Shown piece by piece: positions 9,066-18,211 of a stretch of 52,326 nucleotides of DNA. Under the pieces are notes generated by a model. It was not told where the DNA came from. It saw only the letters and a program-made list of their open reading frames with translations, and made no database searches. How positions within the stretch are numbered: position 1 is the first letter of the stretch; each line of letters opens with the position of its first letter. Made by a program: the position numbers and the translations under genes. Origin of the DNA: Bacillota bacterium (GTDB lineage: Bacteria > Bacillota > Clostridia > Lachnospirales > Lachnospiraceae). The DNA is taken from NCBI GenBank assembly GCA_023414355.1, contig JAEZOB010000057.1:1-52326 (forward strand), given 5' to 3'.

Positions 9066-9112
9066 TATAAAACCACCCCACTGACCTTCTCAGGAGGTCC
9101 TTGGGGTGGTTT
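9066..9112 (-). terminator. Terminator after the giant secreted protein gene
   Basis: AAACCACCCCA pairs with TGGGGTGGTTT, extended by TGACC/GGTCC with one bulge, around a loop of about nine bases. On the minus strand it is followed by TTTTATAT. It lies about 50 bp past the stop codon. Confidence 0.75.
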
Positions 9113-9163
9113 CGAACTCATGACAATAGAAGGTTCACGAAGCGCGCTTTCTATCGTTAACGA

Positions 9164-12100
9164 TTACTTTGCTACTGTAACTCTCATTTTCACAACTCGT
9201 TTCTTACCGTTATAAAGCGTAATTATGGTTTTAATCGTTGCTTTACCGATACCCTTCGCAGTGATCTTTCCCTTTTTATCTACAGTTGCTACTTTAGGAT
9301 TACTTGATTGATAGGATACTGTTACCGCCCCGATTGCTGACTGTGAGGTCTTATCTTTAAGGGAGTTGACCAATTCCAGGGTAGTAGGGAACTGTATTGC
9401 TACCGCTGAATGTGCTGATTTACTGTTATTCACAGACAGTGATTTCTTCTTAACACGAACTGAGATCTGATCGAGTAACGAAGTGATCTGAGAAGCTTTT
9501 GCTTTCTCCTTTAATATTACATACTCGGAGCAATGCACTAAGTCAATTGTAACATAACCATCCTGATCAACTACATACTGATATCCATTCGGAAGCGTAT
9601 TCAATTTACCTGTCTCTGGATCATAGTGATATAAATAAATCGAGCTACCCGGTTTCACCGCTTCCTGATCACCGACATAGATTCTTACCGAAGCCTGAGA
9701 CGGAAGTGTACCCTCTTGACTAAAGCTGATTACTAAGCCCGGATTAGAACCATTTTGCGCTATATCAGCAAACTCGGCGTCCTTAGCGATACTGCTAACC
9801 TTCAAACTCAAATTCACATCAGTAAGCTCCTGCTTGGACCCGTTTAATGCATCCTTATTAAAGGTCCAGGAGTAAAGCTCCTTATCATCCTCGTTCTTAA
9901 CCGATACGGTTAAATCCTTACCGGTATCTTTCACTTTCTCAAGTACCTCAGCATTGAGCACGAGATTGGTATTTGCTTTTTCGTTGTTCAGTACAGCTTC
10001 CGGGAGCTTCATAGAGACACTCACGCTTGTTACCTTCGTATCCTCGATTGCTGCACTGATTGCCTCCGGTTCTATTGTTATGGTCTTTTCCTTCGCTGTA
10101 TCGGAGAAATCCTCTTTAGATAAGTCAAGTTCAACTTTTTTTATCACGATGGGCTTCTCAGGTGCTTTATCAGGACCTTTTTCAGGTGTTTTTACAGGTA
10201 CTTTTTCAGGTGTTTGATTTGAGGGTTGGCTGGGTGTAGGATTACTCTTTTCAGCCTTAAGCACTGCTAATATAGTCGCCGCTTCATTTAACCTCTTTAC
10301 ATCATCTGCTGTTATCAGAGCTTTCTGTTCCTCAGATAATGCGTTATATGCCTCCTTCACTGAATTAATTGCAGCTTCATCGGTCAGCTTCACACTAGCT
10401 ACAGATGGCAACTTCTTAATTGCTTTGCTCACTGTCTCAATAGCACTTAACAGCTCTGCTAATTTAGCTGACATATCGTTTAACTTCTTTACATTTGCAG
10501 CCGTTACCAGGGCCTTCTGGTCCTCAGATAATGCATTATAAGCAGCTTTTGCTGAGTTAATGGCCGTTTCATCCGTCAACTTCACACCTGCAACAGAAGG
10601 CAACTTCATAATTGCTTCATTCACTGCCTCTGCAGATACATTCAAGATTTCAGCACGATCTCTTACTCTTAATCTCGCATGCATATTCGAATCACTTGCC
10701 ACCTCACCAATGGAGGCCAAGCCTGTGACAGATACTACAGCACCGTTTGTAACAAAGGGAAGTGTCGTTCCTTTTGTGATATATCCATTAATGAATATGA
10801 TCGCCGGACCGGATCCATCATTGACAGTAAACTGATTCACCGTTCCATCTGCATCCTTTAATACATTTGATACCACACCGGTTGTTTTTACCAGCGCTCC
10901 GGTATTATCCGGACTCATTGACATTTTTGTACTCATAACCTTCGGCGTTATTTTTTTAATTGAGCTATTTAAAATAATGAATTTTGAAACCGAAAGTTCA
11001 ACTTCGCCTTGATAATGTGCAATTTTTCCATAAAATCTAGCTTTTTGTCCTTCTTTTATTCCAGCAGCAACCGGGAACAAATTGATTCCACCGGTCGAAT
11101 CCTGCGCATAAATACAATCGAAGAAGCCCTTATTTGTATTTGTATCTGTGCTCTGAGTATTAATCTCACTGGTAGCTGTTCCTTCTATAATCACATCAGT
11201 ACCATCGGACAGCTTCTTTGCATCAGCAACACTGACTATTTTCTCAGGATTAGCAGCCTTGAAGAGATTATCCATAATGTTATAGTTCGCATAAGGCAAG
11301 GTAGCAGAGTTTTCCATCGTAACTGCGACTTCAAAGTTACTCATAAAAGAACCGCCCGCAACCACAACCAAGGAGGATTTGCCATTGGCATGCTGAACAT
11401 ATTCAGATGCTGCCAATAGCTTCTCTTCCGGATTCGCACTTACCTTGCTGTTGGGATTTACGTATTTCGGAATGTAGATGCCGTCCGTATTGTTCATACC
11501 CTTATCCGTCTTATTGGATCCGACAGTAACATAGGGGAAGGTATCCTTCGTTGTATCATAACCGAAATTATCGTTATCGCATTCTGCCGAATAAGTGGTC
11601 GGGAAGCCATATACCAGTGCACTCACGGTACTAGGTAACGTGGTTGTTCTCTCACTGGTAACCGGATCTACTGCGTAGATCGTAGCACCGGAATACTGGC
11701 TATAGGTCTGACCATCCACCACACCAAGCATCAGAGGATTGGACATATTAAATTCGGTCGGATATAAACGATAAGGCTTGCCACCGTTCATGTCATCATC
11801 CATGACTTCGTCATCACCTTCACGCAGTGTGGAGCCGATTGCAGTCAATACCTGATTTTGAAGCTCTGCCATATGCTTTTTCGGTGAAGCTGCATCCGCG
11901 TTTGAGGCTTCTGCATAATCTGCAATAATTCCGAATACTAATGTATTTCCGTTTTCAGAAAATTTCTTTAATGCAGCAATCTCATCCTCTGAATAATTTT
12001 TAGGATTAGGCCATGCCGTTACATTCTTTCTTGATGGTGCATTTAGGATGATCATCTTATACTTCTCATTGCTGCATGCACTGATTAACTCTTCGGAGGT

Positions 12101-15100
12101 ATTAAGCTGTACTACTCTTACACCATTTTGGGCAGCTAAGGTCATCATATTCGCCATGGAATTAGGGTAGCTTCCACCACTTACGTATTCATTTCCATGG
12201 GATGCATCCAAGCCGACATAGACCACACTATTGATATCAATTACCTTCATCGTAACGGATGAACTGCAAATCATATCCGTACCATTCACCGTGATGACAG
12301 CATTGATCTTGATCGTCTTTGTACCCGTTGTTGTCGGAGTATAATTGAAGGTATGCGTACCGGTGCCTGAGGCTGCTATACTGGTAGACGGTGTCAAGGT
12401 TTCACTGGCATCCGGTTCACCTTCTACTGTATAAGTGATTGATTTTAAGGACGCAGCTGTACTCTCATTATTAAAGAAAGTAGTCTTTAGATTCAAAGTC
12501 TCTGTCGTAACAGGCATCATGGAGCTGTTCACCACTGATGTAATTCCCACCTTAGGAGCTGAACCCAACCAAATCGGTGCAGTTACTGCCTTAAAGCCCT
12601 TGTTGTCAGTAATCATTGCAAAGTAATAGCCTGCTTTGGGAGCGGTCATCGCATAGGTATAAGTAACATTGCTGCTGCCTGCATTGTATGCCTTCTTATC
12701 GACAACCTTGCCGCCGTTGCTGATTAATTGGATTGATGCAATGTTGCTGGTTTCTGTGCCGGGGTTACGATTCAAAGCCGTAACTTTTACCTCAGCTGCT
12801 ACGGGAGGAGCATCCAAGATTGTTCCCATACTGTAGGTCTCAGTTCCGCTGCTCAGCTGATAGGTAACATCCAGATCCCGGTTCTCGGTTGCCCATACGG
12901 AAAGATCCTGCATCGCCTGATAGATGCCACTCAACGAATAGTCATTTGTGTAGACTACGGTAGCACAGGTGTTGGAGGTTCCCCACAGCTTCTTATGATT
13001 GTCACCATTATTGGTCGGAGCTACATGCCAGCCCTTATCCAATGCCAAAACATATTGATCAATAGAGGGGAAATATCCACCGGAGCCAACTTCACCTTCT
13101 CCATTGCCAACCTCCAACAGATTAATTCTCTGATCTAAAGTAGGATCATAATAAGCAAAATCTGCGAAGGTACCGAAGGTAGCTCCGGGATGGTTCCATT
13201 GCGTGATCGAACCCGGGGTATCCTTCAGCAACTGGTAATAAGCCTGTAAACCGCCATCGTTTGTCTTGTTATTGAGAACTGTATTATTACGGCTGACAAA
13301 ACCGGTTGTATTAAAGGTATTGATATGTCCGGGTCCGCCTGACCAGGTCATCTCATAACCGTAATCACAGAGAAATGTACTTGTTGTAGCCTTTGCTGCT
13401 TCTGATTTACCGTTAAGCCATTGTTGATTTGCCGTATTATAGCTGTTTAAATCCTTTATGGTTGCAAGGCTGTCAGTAGCTGGCGCTTTATCAAAGGTGT
13501 TGGAATGGTCAGTTAGAATAAAGAAATCCAGTTTTCCAACGTCTCTTGCATAAACATTTGCTTCTGCCAGAGTTCCCTGACCGTCTGAATTCTCAGCCGT
13601 ATGCCCATGTATCTGACCATAGTAGTTCTTTTCTCCGCCCTTTGCTTTTAAAGCAGTATACTTGAAGGTTGCGCTATCACTGTCCAGGTAATTGGCCAGT
13701 ACTGCTTTCGCCACAATTCGGACCGGGAAATAGGAGGCATCCATGGCGATCGGACCGGTATATACCTGATCCTGTGAGCCTACGAGGGTTCCATCTGTAT
13801 CCGAATAGGAATTCTTATATATCGTGTAAAGAATATGTGCACCAGCTGTCGAACTTGTCAATGTGATTGACGTGGTGGGCGAGATTGCTAAGCTGCTCGG
13901 ACTTGCAGTGACATTACTTACTTTACTCTGCGTATAAGTAAAGCTTTGCTGTGCGGTTGTATAGGAACCGTCAGATGCTGTTACAGTAATTGTAGCTTTA
14001 CCATCCACGAAGGCATCAATGATCACATCCGCTGTGTTACCCGATGTGGTAACCGGTGTTCCCCCGTTTAAGCTATATGTAATGGTTGCATTTGCAGTCA
14101 CCGTTGACAGCTTTACTACGGAATTCAGAGGCACTGCCGTTCCGCTTGTAATATCAGAAGTGAGGAAATCAACGGTAGGTGTTGCTGTTGATACCAGCTC
14201 TGCAGTATCTGTGGTAAGCAGATAGGCACCTTTATATGTATCATTATTATTAAAGGTAACAACAGCCCGAGTAATATTCACATAAGAACCGGTCATACCT
14301 ACAGAGGTTGCTATTCCCTTGCCTCGTAGTATCGCAGTATCGCTGCTCTGGCTGATCTTATGGTTGTTATATTTACTGGTATCCGTACCGGCTACCTTAT
14401 CCAATTTAATAGTATCCAATGCTACCAGCATTCCTTCATATTTTTTATCACTAATCTCATTCAGCATGATCTTAGTGGGTGTTGGTAACGTCGGGGTCTC
14501 ATTTCGTACAATTATATTGGAGGCATCTATTGTATCTGGAACAATTTCCATCAACCCGTTATAGGGAGAAGCTTTGCCATAGACATAAATCTCTTTTCCA
14601 ACATAAGACGAGAAATTTCCTGATGATTTATAAATGCACAATCCACTGCCGGGATTCATACCATCCTGTATATACAAGGTATTATTACCGTTTAGATAGG
14701 TTCCGATTCCCTTGACCCAGGCATAGGTATCTTTAGCAAGGCTCTTTGCATCCAGATTGGAGGTTATCGCCTGCTGATTAAAGGAAAATGTCTGTACATC
14801 ACTTGGCAGTAAAGGGGAGTTAATAGCTATCGCCTTGACTACATAGGGATTACTACCCTTAAACCCACCTTGAGTGGCTACTGTGAAGGATCCGCTATAA
14901 GCAATCGCAGAACCGGTTGCGGTGATTGCCCCACCACTTACTGCAACCGCCGGATTCGTACCATCCGTGGTATAGTAAATCTGTGCACCGGGATCGGTAC
15001 AGGATAATGTGATCGGAGTTACATCAAGAATCGCTCCGGAGGCATCCGGAGCTGCCGTTACTGCTGCAGTCGTATATAATGGGTCCTTACTGCCGTATAG

Positions 15101-15805
15101 CTGTAAGCTATTCACACCATGCGTGCCACCTGTGGCAATTGTACCTCCATTTACTGAGACCTCTGATTTTTGAATTATTCTGATGTACAGAGTACTCTGA
15201 TTCTCTGCACCGGCCGGTAACGCCATACCAAACTGTTCCGCCGGGCTGGTACTTTCGATTTTTATTTGACAGCCGGTACTTTGATAAGTTTTCCCGAATG
15301 CATTCCAGGATACTCCGTCCGTGCTCCATTCTGTATTAAAATCTCTCGGACCGGTGTTCGAAGAGCGGGAAATAAAATTAAACACCAGACCTTTAAAACC
15401 GATGGTCGATGTCTTAATCTGCCAATATCCCTGATTCGCCTGCCCTGAAAATCCGCTCGTAGAGATGGTTCCGGTTGAGAAACCAAATTTTACTTTATCG
15501 GAAGAAGTCGGTGCAAATGGGACATTGTTTTTGAATAACTGCAGTGTAGAACCGGAACCATAATAACCACTGGTTGCCGGAAAGGTTGGTGCCGCCGTCG
15601 TTACATTGGCTGAGCTATAGCTCCAGGTAGCCAGATCCGTCTTTCCAACGATATCCAGTGGCTCATTCACTGTAGATTTGTAGCTCGTATCAATCTCTGG
15701 CGTCGCAGCAAACACTGTTTCCGTTGTTAATGCCGGTATCATGCTGTTTAAAACAAATAGCAACGACATGATAATACATAACAGAGCCTTTCTAAATCTT
15801 TTCAT
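9164..15805 (-). CDS. Giant secreted multidomain protein with a PHP-type (CehA/McbA-like) metallohydrolase domain
   Basis: 2213 residues with a signal peptide (MKRFRKALLCIIMSLLFVLN, cleavage likely after VFAA). Domains by motif and approximate residue: chitobiase-C/Fn3-like repeat 243-320 (IYYTTDGTNP); OB-like module 355-450 (YAWVKGIGTYL); two further chitobiase-C-like repeats 540-715; PHP domain 722-1000 with metal-ligand motifs GQIHGHTAENSDG, ILTDHSNTF, WNHPGATFG and NNGDNHKK; glutamine-amidotransferase-like fold 1195-1505; a second OB-like module about 1530-1630; two copies of a helical repeat 1730-1850 (AYNALSEDQKALVTA); a Pro/Lys/Glu linker 1855-1890; an unnamed beta-rich region; and a terminal Big_2 Ig-like domain 2128-2212. 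PHP proteins hydrolyse phosphoesters. The OB modules suggest nucleic acid as a possible substrate, which is inference. No LPXTG, dockerin or S-layer domain is seen, so it is probably released or loosely wall-bound. Confidence 0.85.
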   Translation of the reverse strand: MKRFRKALLCIIMSLLFVLNSMIPALTTETVFAATPEIDTSYKSTVNEPLDIVGKTDLATWSYSSANVTTAAPTFPATSGYYGSGSTLQLFKNNVPFAPTSSDKVKFGFSTGTISTSGFSGQANQGYWQIKTSTIGFKGLVFNFISRSSNTGPRDFNTEWSTDGVSWNAFGKTYQSTGCQIKIESTSPAEQFGMALPAGAENQSTLYIRIIQKSEVSVNGGTIATGGTHGVNSLQLYGSKDPLYTTAAVTAAPDASGAILDVTPITLSCTDPGAQIYYTTDGTNPAVAVSGGAITATGSAIAYSGSFTVATQGGFKGSNPYVVKAIAINSPLLPSDVQTFSFNQQAITSNLDAKSLAKDTYAWVKGIGTYLNGNNTLYIQDGMNPGSGLCIYKSSGNFSSYVGKEIYVYGKASPYNGLMEIVPDTIDASNIIVRNETPTLPTPTKIMLNEISDKKYEGMLVALDTIKLDKVAGTDTSKYNNHKISQSSDTAILRGKGIATSVGMTGSYVNITRAVVTFNNNDTYKGAYLLTTDTAELVSTATPTVDFLTSDITSGTAVPLNSVVKLSTVTANATITYSLNGGTPVTTSGNTADVIIDAFVDGKATITVTASDGSYTTAQQSFTYTQSKVSNVTASPSSLAISPTTSITLTSSTAGAHILYTIYKNSYSDTDGTLVGSQDQVYTGPIAMDASYFPVRIVAKAVLANYLDSDSATFKYTALKAKGGEKNYYGQIHGHTAENSDGQGTLAEANVYARDVGKLDFFILTDHSNTFDKAPATDSLATIKDLNSYNTANQQWLNGKSEAAKATTSTFLCDYGYEMTWSGGPGHINTFNTTGFVSRNNTVLNNKTNDGGLQAYYQLLKDTPGSITQWNHPGATFGTFADFAYYDPTLDQRINLLEVGNGEGEVGSGGYFPSIDQYVLALDKGWHVAPTNNGDNHKKLWGTSNTCATVVYTNDYSLSGIYQAMQDLSVWATENRDLDVTYQLSSGTETYSMGTILDAPPVAAEVKVTALNRNPGTETSNIASIQLISNGGKVVDKKAYNAGSSNVTYTYAMTAPKAGYYFAMITDNKGFKAVTAPIWLGSAPKVGITSVVNSSMMPVTTETLNLKTTFFNNESTAASLKSITYTVEGEPDASETLTPSTSIAASGTGTHTFNYTPTTTGTKTIKINAVITVNGTDMICSSSVTMKVIDINSVVYVGLDASHGNEYVSGGSYPNSMANMMTLAAQNGVRVVQLNTSEELISACSNEKYKMIILNAPSRKNVTAWPNPKNYSEDEIAALKKFSENGNTLVFGIIADYAEASNADAASPKKHMAELQNQVLTAIGSTLREGDDEVMDDDMNGGKPYRLYPTEFNMSNPLMLGVVDGQTYSQYSGATIYAVDPVTSERTTTLPSTVSALVYGFPTTYSAECDNDNFGYDTTKDTFPYVTVGSNKTDKGMNNTDGIYIPKYVNPNSKVSANPEEKLLAASEYVQHANGKSSLVVVAGGSFMSNFEVAVTMENSATLPYANYNIMDNLFKAANPEKIVSVADAKKLSDGTDVIIEGTATSEINTQSTDTNTNKGFFDCIYAQDSTGGINLFPVAAGIKEGQKARFYGKIAHYQGEVELSVSKFIILNSSIKKITPKVMSTKMSMSPDNTGALVKTTGVVSNVLKDADGTVNQFTVNDGSGPAIIFINGYITKGTTLPFVTNGAVVSVTGLASIGEVASDSNMHARLRVRDRAEILNVSAEAVNEAIMKLPSVAGVKLTDETAINSAKAAYNALSEDQKALVTAANVKKLNDMSAKLAELLSAIETVSKAIKKLPSVASVKLTDEAAINSVKEAYNALSEEQKALITADDVKRLNEAATILAVLKAEKSNPTPSQPSNQTPEKVPVKTPEKGPDKAPEKPIVIKKVELDLSKEDFSDTAKEKTITIEPEAISAAIEDTKVTSVSVSMKLPEAVLNNEKANTNLVLNAEVLEKVKDTGKDLTVSVKNEDDKELYSWTFNKDALNGSKQELTDVNLSLKVSSIAKDAEFADIAQNGSNPGLVISFSQEGTLPSQASVRIYVGDQEAVKPGSSIYLYHYDPETGKLNTLPNGYQYVVDQDGYVTIDLVHCSEYVILKEKAKASQITSLLDQISVRVKKKSLSVNNSKSAHSAVAIQFPTTLELVNSLKDKTSQSAIGAVTVSYQSSNPKVATVDKKGKITAKGIGKATIKTIITLYNGKKRVVKMRVTVAK

Positions 15806-15834
15806 TTTTTTCTCTCCCTTTTCCCTTATTTATT

Positions 15835-16506
15835 TTAAATATTGCTGTTACACGATAGTATATTAAGAACCGACCGGATGACCAATTGATTGCCGCTCTG
15901 TCTCACCGCTTCCTGAATCACTTCATGACTGCTGATATTTTCACAGACATTAAGAACAGACAATACCTCTATCTCTCTATGGCGTTCCCCTAAACCATAG
16001 ATTGTCGAGGTTGTAAAATCTAATATATTACTATCTGACTGCTTCATATAATTAGGATGAATTAGGTAATTTTCTTCAGTAACTGTAATGCCCTGATAAG
16101 CTTTTATATGATCCAATGTTAATCTATTTACTGCAATTGAGAGCAGTGGATCGGAAGGAGCATAGGATATCCCTTTCTCAAGTGCTTTCGTCACATACAA
16201 GGTAGACCCAACCGGCAGACCCACCTCATCGGTTACACAATCTCCGTAATAAATGAGTCGCTTAAGCTTATGGTATCGATTTAATTCCGCCAGATAAGCC
16301 ATAGTTGACAGTTTTCCTGCTCCAACTGATATGACGGTCACCGGGATTCCTTCGAATTTTCCCATCAATCCGACTTGTCCTCTTATTTCAGAAAAAATCT
16401 GCACCTCATCCAGATAGTGAGCTGCAATCATTTTCACCCGGTAGGGATCATCGGTTATGAAACAACGCTCCGGTAAACTTCCTTGATATACATCTAATAA
16501 GTTCAT
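15835..16506 (-). CDS. Diverged purine-nucleoside-phosphorylase-like protein (DeoD family fold)
   Basis: The 223 residues align along the length of DeoD-type phosphorylases, slightly shorter than the usual 235. DDPYRVKMIA matches GDPLRAKYIA, RGQVGLMGKFEG matches the RGMLGFTG segment, and VISVGAGKLS matches the nucleoside-binding strand. The functional residues differ: the phosphate-binding Arg of IRVGTCG is Tyr in LIYYGDCV, the EMEAAG motif with its ribose-binding Glu reads DFTTST, and the catalytic Asp of VSDH reads VCEN. Classical phosphorolysis is therefore doubtful. It lies 29 bp upstream of the giant secreted protein gene on the same strand and may be cotranscribed with it. It may be a sensor, a changed-specificity enzyme or decaying. 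Confidence 0.72.
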   Translation of the reverse strand: MNLLDVYQGSLPERCFITDDPYRVKMIAAHYLDEVQIFSEIRGQVGLMGKFEGIPVTVISVGAGKLSTMAYLAELNRYHKLKRLIYYGDCVTDEVGLPVGSTLYVTKALEKGISYAPSDPLLSIAVNRLTLDHIKAYQGITVTEENYLIHPNYMKQSDSNILDFTTSTIYGLGERHREIEVLSVLNVCENISSHEVIQEAVRQSGNQLVIRSVLNILSCNSNI

Positions 16507-16805
16507 ACATCTTCCCCTATCCTGGCTATTCCTATTTCAATATTTATAAATTTAATATTTATAATTTTCATATCTTCATATTAAACTATATCCGAACTGG
16601 TTTGGCATAAATATCCAATACACCCAATATAGATATACCGTATAATAATGCAAAAATAAGGGACATACGTCCCTATCCCATGTCAAATAATAACATTTCA
16701 AAAGTCAGGAATGTCTTATCCGACTCTTATCCCCTTCATTGTCATAAAGTTATTCCTTATCATAAAACATCATAGTTGAACGTCTATTATTTGTCAATTT
16801 ATAGT
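16507..16805. other. Intergenic region without a recognised gene
   Basis: About 300 bp, A+T-rich, between the phosphorylase-like gene's start and the repeat-terminator block downstream of the nitroreductase. The only structure seen is a small palindrome (GGGAC-ATAC-GTCCC near 16660-16675). A promoter for the leftward phosphorylase-like gene must be here, but no convincing hexamer pair was assigned. Confidence 0.5.
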
Positions 16806-16853
16806 ATTCAGAGATTTAGACAAAAATGCATTATTCAGAGATTTAGACAAAAA
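16806..16853. repeat. Two direct copies of a 20-bp sequence
   Basis: ATTCAGAGATTTAGACAAAA occurs at 16806-16825 and again at 16833-16852, separated by seven bases. The second copy runs into the stem of the adjacent terminator. Function unknown. Confidence 0.75.
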
Positions 16854-16911
16854 GCCCTTTTCCGGAGAACAGAATATATTTCTGACTCTATTTTCCGGAA
16901 AAGGGCTTTTG
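16850..16911. terminator. Long terminator hairpin after the nitroreductase gene
   Basis: AAAGCCCTTTTCCGGA (from 16851) pairs with TTCCGGAAAAGGGCTTT (to about 16909), a stem of some 16 bp with a loop of about 25 bases. Both flanks are A- or T-rich, so it can act on either strand; the leftward nitroreductase gene ends 33 bp away. Confidence 0.8.
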
Positions 16912-16943
16912 TCCGATCATTCAGGATTAAACTTTTGACAGAA

Positions 16944-17468
16944 TTATTGAAAGCTTTCATAAACCACTGTTTGCTCCAGCGGTTTACGCAAAGTGGCATG
17001 TCGATCTGCACTCTTACCTTCCCCTGCTTCATAACCGATTGCGAGAAGATTGACCGGCTCGATACCCTCCGGTATATGGAAGAGTTCTCTCATCTTAACC
17101 ACATCGAATTTGCAGATCCACACTGATTGCAGCCCAAGAGCTGTAGCCTGTAATATCATATGATCTGTAACGATTGTTGCATCAATGTCTGCGACATCCT
17201 TTTGATCGAAATGTCTCTTCCAGGTTTCATTATGATCGACACAAACCACAATTGCCAACGGTGCGTTAAAGTATGCCGAGGCTTTCGCAAGCTTCTGATG
17301 TCCCTCCTGCTCCCGGATCACAAGCACACGCTGTGGCTGGTAGTTGCAGGCTGTCGGAGCAACCCGGCCAGCCTCCAGAATCGCCTCAAGCTTCTCCTGT
17401 TCAACCGGTCTCTCCTGATATTTTCTTGTAGAATAACGTGTTTTAGCTAATTGTAAAAAATCGTTCAT
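16944..17468 (-). CDS. Nitroreductase family FMN-dependent oxidoreductase
   Basis: 174 residues in the short nitroreductase class, usually dimeric, binding FMN and using NAD(P)H. N-terminal FMN-contact residues lie in RYSTRKYQERPV, followed by APTACNYQPQR, and the C-terminal half has VTDHMILQATALGLQSVWI and LLAIGYEAG. The ATG at 17468 is chosen because GAAAGGGG lies nine bases upstream and the family begins at this point; an ATG at 17504 has no good ribosome site. It is divergent from an HxlR regulator, a common pairing in which the regulator senses electrophile or redox stress and controls the reductase. That link is inferred. Confidence 0.88.
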   Translation of the reverse strand: MNDFLQLAKTRYSTRKYQERPVEQEKLEAILEAGRVAPTACNYQPQRVLVIREQEGHQKLAKASAYFNAPLAIVVCVDHNETWKRHFDQKDVADIDATIVTDHMILQATALGLQSVWICKFDVVKMRELFHIPEGIEPVNLLAIGYEAGEGKSADRHATLRKPLEQTVVYESFQ

Positions 17469-17496
17469 TATTGTACCCCTTTCTTTTATTAATTTC

Positions 17497-17631
17497 TCAA
17501 GCATAGGGCACGGATATAAAATGTCCTGATGCCTGGTCCACAGCTTCTCCTGAAAGCGAGCTTTCCGATAAGTTGCCGGACCAGTCTATCATGACACTTC
17601 CGATGCCATGACCTTTTGCTGATGGAATCAA
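17497..17631 (-). CDS. Possible 44-residue leader ORF or gene remnant upstream of the nitroreductase
   Basis: An open frame on the minus strand (TTG start, TGA stop) ends 28 bp before the nitroreductase start. It contains the coding-like stretch KGHGIGSVMIDWSG and ends GHFISVPYA. AGGAG lies about 13 bases upstream of the TTG, a poor spacing. Part of it can pair as CTGGTCC/GGACCAG. It may be the tail of a lost gene, a leader peptide, or chance. No family is recognised. Confidence 0.3.
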   Translation of the reverse strand: MIPSAKGHGIGSVMIDWSGNLSESSLSGEAVDQASGHFISVPYA

Positions 17632-17678
17632 TTTGTAATATTAACTCCTAATGTATGCTACTTTTTACCATATTTTTG

Positions 17679-17706
17679 TTTACAAATCTATTGTATATGA
17701 TATGAT
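17679..17706 (+). promoter_or_regulatory. Promoter of the HxlR gene with an overlapping inverted-repeat operator
   Basis: TTTACA (17679-17684), a 16-bp spacer and TATGAT (17701-17706) form a sigma-A-type promoter 57 bp before the HxlR start. TACAA at 17681-17685 and TTGTA at 17691-17695 form an inverted repeat (TACAAATCTATTGTA) across the -35 and spacer. HxlR/YodB-type repressors bind such short TAC-box palindromes, so autoregulation is likely but untested. Confidence 0.6.
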
Positions 17707-17762
17707 GAAAAAAGGAAGTATGCACTTTAATGTAAGATACTATATAAAAGGAGAGTGTAATT

Positions 17763-18092
17763 ATGGCAAATTGGCCCCTAAATGAACAAGGCTGCCCTAT
17801 CGTCTATACGTTGTCTATCGTTGGTGGCAAATGGAAATGGCTGATTATCTATGCGTTAGCTGAACAAGGTGTTTTAAGATATTCCCAACTTAAGAAATCC
17901 TTACCGAATATTACGCACAAAATGCTGGCTCAGGAGTTGAAGGAGCTGGAAACAGAACTACTTGTTTTCCGAAATGAATACCCGCAGGTCCCCCCGAAGG
18001 TCGAGTACTCGCTGACAGCCAAGGGCGAAACCCTAATTCCTATTCTTGATAAGATGGCCGATTGGGGAAGACGTAACATGCTCCTGAATTAG
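17763..18092 (+). CDS. HxlR family winged-helix transcriptional regulator
   Basis: The 109 residues are the normal length for HxlR proteins. The N-terminal CPIVYTLSIVGGKWKWLII motif carries the single conserved Cys (C11) which in YodB and HypR reacts with quinones, diamide or disulfides. The winged helix follows (RYSQLKKSLPNITHKMLAQELKEL) with the wing EYPQVPPKVEYSLTAKG. It starts behind GGAGAGTGTAATT. It is divergent from the nitroreductase, which is the likely target along with itself. Confidence 0.9.
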   Translation: MANWPLNEQGCPIVYTLSIVGGKWKWLIIYALAEQGVLRYSQLKKSLPNITHKMLAQELKELETELLVFRNEYPQVPPKVEYSLTAKGETLIPILDKMADWGRRNMLLN

Positions 18093-18139
18093 GATGCCTT
18101 AAGCCTCTGCCTTTAATCTCGAATTTATTGTTTTATTTT

Positions 18140-18168
18140 TTTACAACTTAAGGTAAAATAGATATAGT
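18140..18168 (+). promoter_or_regulatory. Sigma-A-type promoter of mutS2
   Basis: TTTACA (18140-18145), a 17-bp spacer and TATAGT (18163-18168) lie 43 bp upstream of the mutS2 start codon. Confidence 0.6.
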
Positions 18169-18211
18169 ATCTTTTGGCGCAACAGAAAAGTAGAAAGGCT
18201 TATAAGGAATT

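Noticed and set aside
9087..9125. T-loop-like GGTTTCGAACTC suggesting a tRNA
   Set aside because: No cloverleaf can be built; the sequence belongs to the terminator hairpin after the giant protein gene.
16835..17032. Open frame on the minus strand over the terminator
   Set aside because: It lies in the terminator and repeats of the nitroreductase and overlaps the 3' end of that gene in another frame.
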